DNA of 64,000 nucleotides from Bradyrhizobium sp. AZCC 1721 (GTDB lineage: Bacteria > Pseudomonadota > Alphaproteobacteria > Rhizobiales > Xanthobacteraceae). Below are positions 45,471 through 54,118 of the stretch, piece after piece (the stretch's first letter is position 1; each line of letters starts with the position of its first letter). The translations under genes and the position numbers were made by a program. The stretch covers positions 2,347,001 through 2,411,000 of the forward strand of contig NZ_JAZHSB010000001.1 of NCBI RefSeq assembly GCF_036924715.1. Direction: 5' to 3'. The notes under the pieces are model-generated. The model was not told the origin of the DNA and searched no databases. It was given only the letters and a program-made list of their open reading frames with translations.

Positions 45471-45560
45471 CCGTCATTGCGAGCGCAGCGAAGCAATCCA
45501 CCTTACCACGCAAAGAAAGAAGAATGGATTGCTTCGTCGCTACGCTCCTCGCAATGACGG
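45471..45560. repeat. family A palindromic repeat, copy 6 (overlaps aminotransferase 3' end)
   Basis: CCGTCATTGCGAG and CTCGCAATGACGG outer arms, GAAGCAATCCA and TGGATTGCTTC inner arms. The last residues (SLRGA) and the TAG stop of the minus-strand aminotransferase are encoded in its right arm. Confidence 0.9.
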
Positions 45561-46709
45561 ACTCCGCAGCCGCCGCGTTAACACCTCAACAAACCGGTCG
45601 GCATCGGCTTCGTCATTATAGACGTGCGGCGACACACGCATGCGCCCCAGCCGCGTTGCGACATAGACGCCTTCGCTTGCCAGTCCTTCGACGAGGCCCG
45701 CCGGCATTCCGCCCTTGAAGGCGAGGCTCACTATATGCGGCGCCCGCAGATGAGGTTCGGGAACGTGGACGCCGATGCTGCGCACGGCTTGCGCGATCCG
45801 CTCCGTCAACATCGTGAGACGCTGCACGATAGCCGGCGCTCCCCATTCGACTATCATCTCCATGCCGATCGAGGCCATCTCCATCGAGATGAAATGATCG
45901 CGCTCGCCCATGTCGAAGCGCCGCGCATCGCCAACGTAACTGACATCCGTGAAATAGACCGCGTTCTCGGCGCGCACGTTGCGACGGCCAGAGGCGGTCT
46001 GCTCGAGCGGGATACCGCCTTGATGGCGTTTTGCAACATAGAGAAAGGCGCGGCCGTAGGGTCCGAGCAGCCATTTGTAGGTCGGGAAGATCACAAAATC
46101 CGGGTCGAGACGCTTCACGTCGGTCGTTAGCACGCCAGTGCCTTGCGTCGTATCGACGAGAAAGGCAGCGCCTCGTTGCCGGAGCGCCGTGCCGACCTTG
46201 TCGACGTCGATCAACCCACCATCCGACCAGTGCACGGATGAGATTGAGGCCAGGCTGACCGGTGGTGCGCCGGATCGTTCGATCGCGGCAAGCACCGCCG
46301 ACGTCCAATCGCCATCGTCGGGTTGCCGAACCGTCTCGACGGCGAACCCTTCCGCCTCGGCCCGCGTATGCCATTCGAGCACCGGCGAGGAGTGGTCGTT
46401 CTCCAGCACGATCACGCGCGTGCCGCGGGCGATCGGCAGCATCTTCGCGGCGGTCGCGACGCCGTAACTGACCGAGGGAATCAGCGCGATATCCGCGGCC
46501 TCGGCATTGATTAGCCGGGCGGCAGCACGGCGCGCGCGTTCATGCTGTTGGTTGGCGAAGGAGGCCTCGATCGTCCACGGCATGCCCTTGCGGAGAACCG
46601 CGGCGCGGCCGGCCTCCAGCGTTCGAATCGGCAGCGGGCTGTAGGAGGCGGCATTCAGGTAGCAGATCTGGCGCGGTATCTCGAACAGGGCGCGCTGTGA
46701 TGGGAGCAT
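45540..46709 (-). CDS. class V aminotransferase family PLP enzyme
   Basis: 389 residues of the aminotransferase class V (kynureninase, cysteine desulfurase, isopenicillin epimerase) group. The PLP lysine is in FPTYKWLLGPYGRAFLYV, and SSVHWSDGGLIDVDKVG with DTTQGTGV gives the cofactor site. No conserved desulfurase cysteine is apparent, so a kynureninase-like or racemase/lyase role is more likely than sulfur transfer. Start at 46709. The C-terminal five residues and the stop come from a palindromic repeat, so the ancestral C-terminus was probably different. It is divergent from the YghU-like gene. Confidence 0.85.
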   Translation of the reverse strand: MLPSQRALFEIPRQICYLNAASYSPLPIRTLEAGRAAVLRKGMPWTIEASFANQQHERARRAAARLINAEAADIALIPSVSYGVATAAKMLPIARGTRVIVLENDHSSPVLEWHTRAEAEGFAVETVRQPDDGDWTSAVLAAIERSGAPPVSLASISSVHWSDGGLIDVDKVGTALRQRGAAFLVDTTQGTGVLTTDVKRLDPDFVIFPTYKWLLGPYGRAFLYVAKRHQGGIPLEQTASGRRNVRAENAVYFTDVSYVGDARRFDMGERDHFISMEMASIGMEMIVEWGAPAIVQRLTMLTERIAQAVRSIGVHVPEPHLRAPHIVSLAFKGGMPAGLVEGLASEGVYVATRLGRMRVSPHVYNDEADADRFVEVLTRRLRSPSLRGA

Positions 46710-46949
46710 TTGGATGGTCTCTTTGCTGGCGGCACATCCATTATGGCCGATCTCGACTACGCCAGCCACAGGAGCATTGCTCCGATTGCCCTACACTTGC
46801 TTTCGCAACATAGCGCATTCCTCCCCTGAGTTTTGCGCGCTTTTTGTTTGGTTGCAGTGCTGATACGAAATCTTACATGGATTGCGGCGGCCGCCGCGCG
46901 ACAGATCACGCAATCGCGAGACGGCTCGAATCAGCCTGGAGCCAAACCA

Positions 46950-47843
46950 ATGACCGACGCCCCCGTTAACGATCCCGCCGAATACGTGCCGCCGAAAGTC
47001 TGGACCTGGAACAAGGAAAGCGGCGGCCGGTTCGCCGCGATCAATCGCCCGATCGCAGGCCCTACGCATGAGGCGGAGCTGCCGGTTGGCCGCCATCCGT
47101 TCCAGCTCTACTCGCTGGCTACTCCCAACGGCGTCAAGGTCACCGTGATGTTCGAGGAGCTGCTTGCGGCTGGCCACAGCGGTGCGGAGTACGATGCCTG
47201 GCTGGTCAAGATCGACGGCAACCAGTTCGGCAGCGGCTTTGTCGCTGTTAATCCGAATTCGAAGATCCCCGCACTGATGGATCGCAGCGGACCGACGCCG
47301 ATCCGGGTGTTTGAGTCCGGTGCGATCCTGATGCATCTCGCCGAAAAGTTCGGTGCGTTTTTGCCGACCAGCGGGCCGGCGCGGGCCGAATGCCTGTCGT
47401 GGCTGTTCTGGCAGATGGGCAGCGCGCCGTTTCTCGGCGGCGGCTTTGGCCATTTTTACGCCTACGCGCCGACCAAGATCGAATACGCCATCGACCGCTA
47501 CGCCATGGAGGTGAAGCGCCAGCTCGACGTGCTCGATCGGCGTTTGGCCGATAACGAATATCTCGCAGGGAGCGAATACACGATCGCCGACATGGCGACC
47601 TGGCCGTGGTACGGCGCGCTGGCCAAGGGTCTGGTCTACGGCGCCGGCGAATTCCTCTCGGTGCACGAATACAAGAACGTGCAGCGCTGGACCGACGCGA
47701 TCGCCAAGCGCCCGGCGGTGAAGCGCGGGCGCATGGTCAACCGCATCTCCGGCGATCCGGCAAGCCAGTTGCACGAGCGGCATGACGCGAGTGATTTCGA
47801 TACCAAGACGCAGGACAAGATCGGCGAGCCGGCAAAGGGGTGA
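46950..47843 (+). CDS. glutathione S-transferase, YghU-like
   Basis: 297 residues. The pattern of the Nu-class/YghU group is clear: a 45-residue N-terminal extension (WTWNKESGGRFAAINRPIAG), the glutathione-binding segment FVAVNPNSKIPALMD, VFESGAILMHLAEK, and GSAPFLGGGFGHFYAYAP. These proteins have glutathione-dependent disulfide-bond oxidoreductase activity. The start at 46950 gives the conserved N-terminus; the upstream extension is atypical. It is 15 bases before an alpha/beta hydrolase on the same strand. Confidence 0.9.
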   Translation: MTDAPVNDPAEYVPPKVWTWNKESGGRFAAINRPIAGPTHEAELPVGRHPFQLYSLATPNGVKVTVMFEELLAAGHSGAEYDAWLVKIDGNQFGSGFVAVNPNSKIPALMDRSGPTPIRVFESGAILMHLAEKFGAFLPTSGPARAECLSWLFWQMGSAPFLGGGFGHFYAYAPTKIEYAIDRYAMEVKRQLDVLDRRLADNEYLAGSEYTIADMATWPWYGALAKGLVYGAGEFLSVHEYKNVQRWTDAIAKRPAVKRGRMVNRISGDPASQLHERHDASDFDTKTQDKIGEPAKG

Positions 47844-47858
47844 GGCGAGGGGAACGCG

Positions 47859-48611
47859 ATGAGCTTCTTCGAAAAAGGTCCGGTTCGCATCCACTACGAG
47901 GAAGCCGGCTCCGGCTTTCCGCTGCTATTGATCGCCGGCGGCGGATTGAATTCTAACATCTCCGGCATTACCGGCGACTATCCGCCCTTCAATGCCATCA
48001 AGGAGTTCGGCAACGAATATCGTTGTATCGCCTACGACCTGCGCAACGCGCCACCCGGTCAGTCGTCAGGCCCGCTTGAGATCGACCGTCCCTGGGATTC
48101 CTACACCGACGACCAGCTCGCGCTGATGGATCATCTGGGATTCGACAAATTCATGGTGCTGGGCTTCTGCATCGGCGGTCCCTTGATCTGGAATCTCATC
48201 AAGCGCGCACCGGACCGCGTTGTGGCGGGCGTGCTGGCGATGCCTTCGGGCTCGCGCCCCGAGATGCGCGACCTGTTTTACAATAACAACATGACCGGCT
48301 GGGCGCCGGAACTGACAAAACGCCGGGACGACATCACGATGGAGCAGGCCGAGAAATTCCTGACCCGAATGTATCGCACCGATCCGGATTTCGTCTTCAC
48401 GGTCACGCGCGATTTTGTGCGAAGCTGTCAGACGCCGGTGCTGATCCTGCCCGACGACATCCCGGCGCATCCTTATGCGGTTGCGATGGAGAGTGCGCTG
48501 TTGGCGCCGAACGCGGAAGTCAGCCTGTTTCCGTGGAAGGAGCCGAAAGAGCGGGTGCCGCTCGCGGTGCGGCAGATCCGGTCATTCCTGCGCGCGCATA
48601 GGCCAAATTAG
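47859..48611 (+). CDS. alpha/beta hydrolase
   Basis: 250 residues. Strand-loop HYEEAGSGFPLLLIAGGG, oxyanion region, and a nucleophile elbow in which the usual Ser is replaced: GFCIGG, with Cys where Ser is expected. Cysteine nucleophiles occur in dienelactone hydrolases and some C-C hydrolases, so it may be such an enzyme. A GAGGGGAACGCG stretch supplies the ribosome site. It follows the YghU-like gene closely and ends by overlapping the convergent flavin reductase gene by 4 bases. Confidence 0.85.
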   Translation: MSFFEKGPVRIHYEEAGSGFPLLLIAGGGLNSNISGITGDYPPFNAIKEFGNEYRCIAYDLRNAPPGQSSGPLEIDRPWDSYTDDQLALMDHLGFDKFMVLGFCIGGPLIWNLIKRAPDRVVAGVLAMPSGSRPEMRDLFYNNNMTGWAPELTKRRDDITMEQAEKFLTRMYRTDPDFVFTVTRDFVRSCQTPVLILPDDIPAHPYAVAMESALLAPNAEVSLFPWKEPKERVPLAVRQIRSFLRAHRPN

Positions 48612-49228
48612 ACCGCTGTCTTCGCCCCTTCCGCCGGCGGAAACACCACGCGGTCGTCGGTCCGGCAGTAACGATCCGCGAACATGCGGCCGATCGGGTG
48701 ATAGCGCTCCATATGCACGCGCATCGCGGCGTGGTCCCACAATTCGTCGCGGATGTGGAAGTGGATGCCTTCGCCCATCACCAACAGCCGGTCGCCGTTG
48801 ACGTCGATCTCCTTCCAGGTCTTGCACTCCATCGCAAACGGCGCATCGGCCAGCCGCGGTACGGCGATTTTGGTCGAGGGCGCCAGTTTGAGATCGAGAT
48901 AGTCCGGCTCGCCGACCTCGGGCGGAAAGTCGCCGCTGCTTTCATGCATTGCCCGCGCCAACGGCTCGTCGGTCATGTTGACGACGAACTCGGCCGTTCG
49001 GCGGATGTTGATTACGGTATCCTTGACGCGGCCGTCGGGCCGCAGATTGGCGGCAAACATGCAGAGCGGCGGATCCTCGCAGAACACGTTGAAGAAGCTG
49101 AACGGCGCCGCGTTGACCACGCCGGCCGAACCGATCGTCGTCACCCAGGCGATCGGCCGCGGCAGCACGAAGGAGGTGAGCACCTTGTAGCGCTCGCGGG
49201 GTTTGAGGTCGCTGGGGGCGTATTGCAT
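48608..49228 (-). CDS. flavin reductase family protein
   Basis: 206 residues of the FMN-binding split-barrel family (flavin reductase like, DIM6/NTAB type). RPIAWVTTIGSAGVVNAAPFSFFNVFCEDPP is the characteristic flavin-binding start, and DTVINIRRTAEFVVNM follows. These proteins supply reduced flavin to monooxygenases or act as FMN oxidoreductases. No two-component monooxygenase is adjacent; the Baeyer-Villiger enzyme nearby uses its own flavin. The start at 49228 is the usual one; the extended frame runs into a palindromic repeat. Confidence 0.88.
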   Translation of the reverse strand: MQYAPSDLKPRERYKVLTSFVLPRPIAWVTTIGSAGVVNAAPFSFFNVFCEDPPLCMFAANLRPDGRVKDTVINIRRTAEFVVNMTDEPLARAMHESSGDFPPEVGEPDYLDLKLAPSTKIAVPRLADAPFAMECKTWKEIDVNGDRLLVMGEGIHFHIRDELWDHAAMRVHMERYHPIGRMFADRYCRTDDRVVFPPAEGAKTAV

Positions 49229-49257
49229 GGGGAACTCGCGGTGGGGTGAGCCTACTT

Positions 49258-49343
49258 CCGTCATTGCGAGCGAAGCGAAGCAATCCATCGCGTCACAAGC
49301 TGAGGAATGGATTGCTTCGTCGCTTTGCTCCTCGCAATGACGG
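49258..49343. repeat. family A palindromic repeat, copy 7
   Basis: CCGTCATTGCGAG and CTCGCAATGACGG outer arms, GAAGCAATCCAT and ATGGATTGCTTC inner arms, in the gap between the flavin reductase start and the acyl-CoA dehydrogenase stop (both minus strand). Confidence 0.9.
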
Positions 49344-49359
49344 TTGCATCGAAATCAAC

Positions 49360-50634
49360 CTACGGCATGCTCAGTTCATGCCTTCCGACCACCATCCAGT
49401 GCACCTCGTCCGGACCGTCGGCGAAGCGGAGGTGGCGGACGTCCTGGTACATCTCGCCGAGCGGGCTCCACTGCGAAATGCCGGTCGCGCCGTGCATCTG
49501 GATCGCCTGGTCGATGATCCTGCAGGTGCGCTCCGGCACCATGGCCTTGACCATGCTGACCCAGATCCGCGCCTCCTTGTTGCCGAGCACGTCCATCGCC
49601 TTGGCGGCTTTCAGCACCATCAGGCGCATCGCCTCGATTTCGCAGCGCGCCTGGGCAATGATCTGCAAGTTTCCGCCGAGATGGGCGATCTTCTTGCCGA
49701 AGGCTTCGCGGGTGAGCCCGCGCGAAACCATCAGGTCGAGCGCCTTTTCCGCCTTGCCGATCGTGCGCATGCAGTGATGGATGCGCCCGGGCCCGAGGCG
49801 GACCTGCGAGATTTCAAAGCCGCGGCCTTCGCCGAGCAAGATGTTCTCCTTCGGTACCCGGCAATTGTTGAAGCGCAGATGCATGTGGCCGCGCGGCGCG
49901 TGGTCGTGGCCGAACACGTGCATCGGGCCCAAAATCTCGACGCCGGGGGTGTGGATCGGCACCAGGATCTGCGACTGCTGCTTGCTTGGCGGCCCATCGG
50001 GATTGGTCTTCACCATCACGATCATGATCTTGCAGCGCGGATCGCCGGCGCCGGAGATGTAATACTTCTCGCCGTTGATTACCCATTCGTCGCCGACGAG
50101 TTTTGCCGTGGTGGAAATATTCTTGGCGTCGGAGGAGGCAACGTTGGGTTCGGTCATCGCGTAGGCCGAGCGGATTTCGCCTGCCAGCAGCGGCTTCAGC
50201 CACTTCTCCTTCTGCTCCTTGGTGCCGACGCGCTCCAGCACTTCCATGTTGCCGGTGTCGGGCGCCGAGCAGTTCATGGTCTCCGACGCCAGCGGATTCT
50301 TCGCCAGTTCAACCGCGATATAGGCGTAGTCGAGATTCTTCAGGCCTTCGCCGGTCTCGGCATCAGGCAGAAAGAAATTCCACAGGCCTTCTTCCTTGGC
50401 CTTGTCCTTGGCCTTCTGCAGCACCGCCAGTTGCTCCGGCGTAAAGCTCCAGCGGTCCTTCTTGCCCTCGCCGAGCCGCATGAACTCGACCGACATCGGA
50501 TCGACGGTCTCGCGGATGAATTTTTTGACGTGCTCGTACAGCGGACGAACCTCGTCCGACATGCGCAAATCGTTGAGTTCTTCGCCCGGGTTGAGATTGT
50601 AGGTCGTCGTCCGCGGGATGTAGGCGTGTTTCAT
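49360..50634 (-). CDS. acyl-CoA dehydrogenase, ACAD10/ACAD11 (LvaC-like) type
   Basis: 424 residues. Motifs match the dehydrogenase domain of vertebrate ACAD10/11 and bacterial LvaC: GLWNFFLP (83-90), APDTGNMEVL (124-133), AMTEPNVASSDA (159-170), then GRGFEISQ, RLGPGRIHHCMRTIG and RFADGPDEVH. In the levulinate route that enzyme acts on 4-phosphoacyl-CoA made by an APH-type kinase. The matching kinase and DUF6285 genes lie 5 kb away. Start ATG at 50634 with GGGAGGAA upstream and a promoter at 50692-50721 that is shared with the VOC gene. Confidence 0.85.
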   Translation of the reverse strand: MKHAYIPRTTTYNLNPGEELNDLRMSDEVRPLYEHVKKFIRETVDPMSVEFMRLGEGKKDRWSFTPEQLAVLQKAKDKAKEEGLWNFFLPDAETGEGLKNLDYAYIAVELAKNPLASETMNCSAPDTGNMEVLERVGTKEQKEKWLKPLLAGEIRSAYAMTEPNVASSDAKNISTTAKLVGDEWVINGEKYYISGAGDPRCKIMIVMVKTNPDGPPSKQQSQILVPIHTPGVEILGPMHVFGHDHAPRGHMHLRFNNCRVPKENILLGEGRGFEISQVRLGPGRIHHCMRTIGKAEKALDLMVSRGLTREAFGKKIAHLGGNLQIIAQARCEIEAMRLMVLKAAKAMDVLGNKEARIWVSMVKAMVPERTCRIIDQAIQMHGATGISQWSPLGEMYQDVRHLRFADGPDEVHWMVVGRHELSMP

Positions 50635-50691
50635 GGATTGTTCCTCCCATTTGCGCAGACCATTCATCGCGCACTCGGCTCGTTGGCCGGC

Positions 50692-50721
50692 AATGTAGAC
50701 GGCGGGGAGGGGCTTGCACAA
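50692..50721 (-). promoter_or_regulatory. candidate promoter of the acyl-CoA dehydrogenase, shared sequence
   Basis: On the minus strand: TTGTGC (50716-50721), 18 bases, TACATT (50692-50697), 57 bases before the ATG. The surrounding 47 bases match the region before the VOC gene at about 38 positions without gaps. Confidence 0.55.
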
Positions 50722-50773
50722 GCACGGGCGCGCGACGCTGGATTTTCCGCCTCATGGCAAGCGCGTAGTGCGT

Positions 50774-50818
50774 GGATGGGTTAGAGCCAACGGCCGGACC
50801 CGTTGGCTCTACCCATCC
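50774..50818. repeat. family B palindromic repeat
   Basis: GGATGGGTTAGAGCCAACGG pairs with CCGTTGGCTCTACCCATCC (one extra base), between the acyl-CoA dehydrogenase promoter and the stop of the M20 peptidase gene. Confidence 0.8.
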
Positions 50819-50824
50819 TACAAT

Positions 50825-52159
50825 TCATTTGCGCCTGGCGTGCCGATCGAACGCGCTCAGCACGGCGAGCGTCATCGCGGTGACGCCGGTTTCGATGGTC
50901 GGCCTCGGCACCGGCGCGAACAGCGGCGAATGATTGGACGGTATCGGCGGGCCACCGTTGCGTGCCGAGACGATACGTTCCTGGTCATAGACGCCGATGT
51001 TGAACATCATCGACGGTACGCCCGCGCCGGCGAATTCGGAGAAATCCTCGCTGGCGGTTCCCGGCGGCGAAATCTTGAACTTATCGCCGAATGCCGCCTT
51101 CAGCACGTCTGCGGTGGCCGCGACCACATCCGGATCGTTCATGACGGGCTTGGTACCCTCGACGATCTTGATGTCGGGAGCGGGAGCGTCCGACATCGCC
51201 GCGGCCGCCTTTGCCGTTCGTTCGATCCCGGCATGTAGTTTGGCGCGAACCTCGGGCTTGTAGGAGCGAATGGTGCCGGAGAGCCGCACCGAGTCGGGGA
51301 TGATATTTGGAGCGGTGCCACCGTGAATGGCGCCGATACTCACGACACCGAATTCAGTCGGGTCTTTTTCACGGCTGATCACGCTTTGCACTTCGACAAT
51401 GAAGCGCGCCGCTATCCCGACAGGGTCGACGGTCGTGTGCGGTGCCGAACCGTGACCGCCGCGGCCGTGGAATGTTATATCGAGGCCGTCGGCGGCGGAC
51501 GAGCCTACTCCTGTGCGATAGAAGCCCGTGCCATGAGAGAACGGACCGGCATGCAGGGCGAGGGCGATATCGGGTTTGGGGAAGCGCGTGAACAGGCCAT
51601 CCGCCAGCATGGCCTTGGCGCCCGCCACGATTTCTTCCGCCGGTTGGGCGATGAACATCAGCGTGCCGCGCCAATGCTCTTTCAGGCCAAGCAGCGTCTT
51701 CGCCGTCCCGACCCAGCTCGCCATGTGGATATCGTGGCCGCAGCTATGGGCGACGAATACCTCCCGCCCGTTCCAGTTGGCCTTGTCGCGGCTCGCATAG
51801 TCGAGGCCGGTCTTCTCCTCCATCGGCAGCGCATCGAGCTCGGTGCGCACCATGATGGTGGGGCCGTCGCCATTTTTGTAGATGGCGACCAGTCCGGTCT
51901 TGCCGACATTCTCGGTGACGTCGAAGCCGAGCGCGCGCATTTCCGCGGCGAGCCTCGCGGCGGTTTTTACCTCCTGAAACGCAAGCTCAGGATGGGCGTG
52001 GATTTCCTTGTAGAGCGCGTCGAGCTTCGGATAGTCGCTTGCGAGCGAGGCTTCGATCGCCTTCTGCAGGGTGGCGACATCGAGCTCGGCGTGGGCGGGC
52101 AGCGTGATGGTTGCGAATAGCGCGGCGGACGCCGCCAATGAGATGGCAGATCGCTTCAT
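50825..52159 (-). CDS. secreted M20 family amidohydrolase / peptidase
   Basis: 444 residues with a signal peptide (MKRSAISLAASAALFATITLPAHA), so exported to the periplasm. The M20D metal site is visible: MVRTELDALPMEE, AHSCGHDIHMA (Cys, His), QPAEEIVAGAK (Glu-Glu) and a late SEDFSEFAGAGVPSMMF. Its relatives hydrolyse N-acyl or hippurate-type amides (AmhX, amidohydrolase families). The export signal sets it apart from the cytoplasmic carbamoylase at 17 kb. The gap before it holds a small palindrome and the VOC gene, both on the same strand. Confidence 0.9.
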   Translation of the reverse strand: MKRSAISLAASAALFATITLPAHAELDVATLQKAIEASLASDYPKLDALYKEIHAHPELAFQEVKTAARLAAEMRALGFDVTENVGKTGLVAIYKNGDGPTIMVRTELDALPMEEKTGLDYASRDKANWNGREVFVAHSCGHDIHMASWVGTAKTLLGLKEHWRGTLMFIAQPAEEIVAGAKAMLADGLFTRFPKPDIALALHAGPFSHGTGFYRTGVGSSAADGLDITFHGRGGHGSAPHTTVDPVGIAARFIVEVQSVISREKDPTEFGVVSIGAIHGGTAPNIIPDSVRLSGTIRSYKPEVRAKLHAGIERTAKAAAAMSDAPAPDIKIVEGTKPVMNDPDVVAATADVLKAAFGDKFKISPPGTASEDFSEFAGAGVPSMMFNIGVYDQERIVSARNGGPPIPSNHSPLFAPVPRPTIETGVTAMTLAVLSAFDRHARRK

Positions 52160-52198
52160 GGCCTGACGTTCCTTCGATTGTGCCGCAATCCGTGCTGC

Positions 52199-52235
52199 GT
52201 AGGGTGGGTTACCCCTTCGGCTAAACCCACCCTAC
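52199..52235. repeat. family B palindrome, short form
   Basis: GTAGGGTGGGTT (52199-52210) pairs with AACCCACCCTAC (52224-52235) around a 13-base loop, between the M20 start and the VOC gene stop. Confidence 0.85.
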
Positions 52236-52244
52236 AGTCTTCGT

Positions 52245-52625
52245 TTACGCCGGCATCCGGTGCATCGCGCAGATCTTGTTGCCGTCGAGATCGCGCAAAT
52301 AAGCGAGATAGAGTTTGCCCGCGCTGCCCTCGCGGATGCCCGGCGGATTTTCGCAAGTCGTTCCGCCATTGGCGATGCCGGCCGCGTGCCATGCGTCGGC
52401 CTGTTCGGGCGAGTCGGCCGCAAAACCGATGGTGCCGCCATTGGCGGGCGTCGCGGGCTGGCCGTTGATCGGCTTGGTCACCGAGAATATTCCGGTCTTG
52501 GTGATGTAGAAAATGCGGTGGCCGTCGACCCGCGCCGGCCGCACACCGAGCGTGCCGAGCAATGCGTCATAGAACGCCTTGGCTTTGTCGAGGTCGTTGG
52601 TGCCGATCATCACATGCGAAAACAT
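52245..52625 (-). CDS. VOC (glyoxalase/bleomycin-resistance) family protein
   Basis: 126 residues forming one vicinal-oxygen-chelate domain: FSHVMIGTNDLDKAKAFYDALLG at the start and GKLYLAYLRDLDGNKICAMHR at the end, with metal ligand candidates in His4 and Glu/Asp of the last strand. The substrate is unknown. ATG at 52625 is chosen because GGGAGGG lies 10 bases upstream; an upstream GTG lacks support. A candidate promoter at 52722-52751 shares its sequence with that of the acyl-CoA dehydrogenase gene. Confidence 0.88.
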   Translation of the reverse strand: MFSHVMIGTNDLDKAKAFYDALLGTLGVRPARVDGHRIFYITKTGIFSVTKPINGQPATPANGGTIGFAADSPEQADAWHAAGIANGGTTCENPPGIREGSAGKLYLAYLRDLDGNKICAMHRMPA

Positions 52626-52940
52626 TTCTTCAATTCCCTCCCAGTTTTTCCGGACGAACAACGCAAAATTGCTTGCCACTTCACTTTCCGGGCCGCCTCA
52701 TCACGCTGCTCGTTACCGGGCAATGTAGACGGCGGCGCGGGCGTTCTACAAGCAGCCCCTCCGGGTAGCCGAAAAGCCACGATCCCACCGGATTACGGAT
52801 CGTTAATTCGGCTGGCGCGTTGGTTCCTGTCGCCAAACGCGGCGCCTCGACGCACCCCGGCATCTTGAAGCGCGGCCACGGGAGTTCCTACCTTTGGGAT
52901 GCTAGCCCGGCGTTCAGCCGCGGGCGGCAAGGAGACGACA
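52626..52940. other. 315-base gap between VOC and htpX
   Basis: No gene is visible. It contains the shared promoter-like element at 52722-52751 reading left. The rightward htpX promoter is not recognisable. Confidence 0.6.
52722..52751 (-). promoter_or_regulatory. candidate promoter of the VOC gene, shared sequence
   Basis: On the minus strand: TTGTAG (52746-52751), 18 bases, TACATT (52722-52727). The 47-base neighbourhood aligns with that before the acyl-CoA dehydrogenase gene. Confidence 0.5.
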
Positions 52941-53877
52941 ATGAGCTATTTTAAGACTGCCATTCTGTTGGCCGGTCTGACCGGCCTCTTCATGGGGCGT
53001 CGGCTATCTGATCGGCGGCGCCACCGGTGCCACGATCGCGCTCGTGATCGCGGCTGCGACCAATATTTTCGCCTACTGGAATTCGGACCGCATGGTGCTG
53101 TCGATGTACGGCGCCCATGAGGTCGACCAGCGCACGGCGCCCGACCTCTTCAATCTCGTGGCTGAACTCGCCGGCCGCGCCGGCCTGCCGATGCCGCGCG
53201 TGTTCCTGATGGACGAGCCGCAGCCCAATGCCTTCGCCACCGGCCGCAATCCGCAGAACGCGGCGGTCGCCGTGACCACGGGTCTGGTGCAGTCGGTCAG
53301 CCGCGAAGAGCTCGCGGGCGTGATCGCGCACGAGCTCGCACACATCAAAAATCACGATACGCTGCTGATGACCATCACCGCGACCATCGCCGGTGCGGTC
53401 TCGATGCTGGCGCAGTTCGGCATGTTCTTTGGCGGCAACCGCGACAACGGTCCCGGCATCATCGGATCGATTGCCATGATGATCCTGGCCCCGCTCGGCG
53501 CCATGCTGGTGCAGATGGCGATCAGCCGGACCCGCGAATACGCTGCCGACGATCTCGGCGCGCGTATTTGCGGTCAGCCGATGTGGCTTGCGTCCGCTCT
53601 GGCCAAGATCGCCAATGCCGCGCATGTCGTGCCGAATGTCGAAGCCGAGCGCAATCCGGCGACCGCGCACATGTTCATCATCAACCCGTTGTCGGGTCAG
53701 GGCATGGACAATCTGTTCACGACGCACCCCTCGACCGAGAACCGCATCGCCGCGTTGCAGCAGCTCGCGGCGGAGCTTGGCGCGCAGGGCGGCACCTTCT
53801 CCGCCAACGCGCGCGCCAACTATCCGGGCCGCGGCCCATGGGGCCGGACTTCAACCTCGCGCGGCCCGTGGGGATAG
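52941..53877 (+). pseudogene. htpX: membrane zinc metalloprotease HtpX, frameshifted near the start
   Basis: The ATG at 52941 has a good ribosome site (AAGGAG at 52929-52934) and encodes [19 protein letters not shown]. The frame then leaves HtpX; the rest ([20 protein letters not shown] and on) is in the next frame. One extra G in the run 52994-52997 explains it: GGGG instead of GGG restores a 311-residue protein. The protease features are complete: [13 protein letters not shown] (HExxH at 130-134) with a third ligand in [11 protein letters not shown], and membrane helices. HtpX degrades damaged membrane proteins. A single-base error in a G run is as likely as a true mutation. Confidence 0.88.
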
Positions 53878-53887
53878 ACTGACCGCG

Positions 53888-53922
53888 TAGGGTGGGCAAA
53901 GGCGCTTCGCGCCGTGCCCACC
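53888..53922. repeat. family B palindrome after htpX
   Basis: GTAGGGTGGGC at the left pairs with GCCCACC at 53916-53922, with GGCGC and GCGCC forming an inner stem. It follows the htpX stop. Confidence 0.75.
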
Positions 53923-53953
53923 ATCTCTCGTCGAGCGCACTTCTCTGATGCGC

Positions 53954-54095
53954 GTCGTCCCTGCCTCCGTGCGCAATCGCGCACTCGGCGCAGGGACCCA
54001 TAACCACCAGCCTACATTGTTGAAACGCAGCCATCGTCCCGAGTGCCCATTCCGGCGGCCGCGGAGTATGGGTCCCCTGCGTTCGCAGGGACGAC
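53954..54095. repeat. family C palindromic repeat, copy 2
   Basis: GTCGTCCCTGC and GCAGGGACCCATAACCAC at the left pair with TATGGGTCCCCTGCG and CGCAGGGACGAC at the right. It lies between convergent htpX and SDR genes. Confidence 0.8.
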
Positions 54096-54118
54096 AGCAG
54101 TTACGCCCACAGCCAATC

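Noticed and set aside
47859..48611. Calling the second alpha/beta hydrolase a Baeyer-Villiger product lactonase
   Set aside because: The Cys nucleophile elbow is suggestive, but the gene is cotranscribed with a GST-like gene and nothing in the sequence fixes a lactone substrate.
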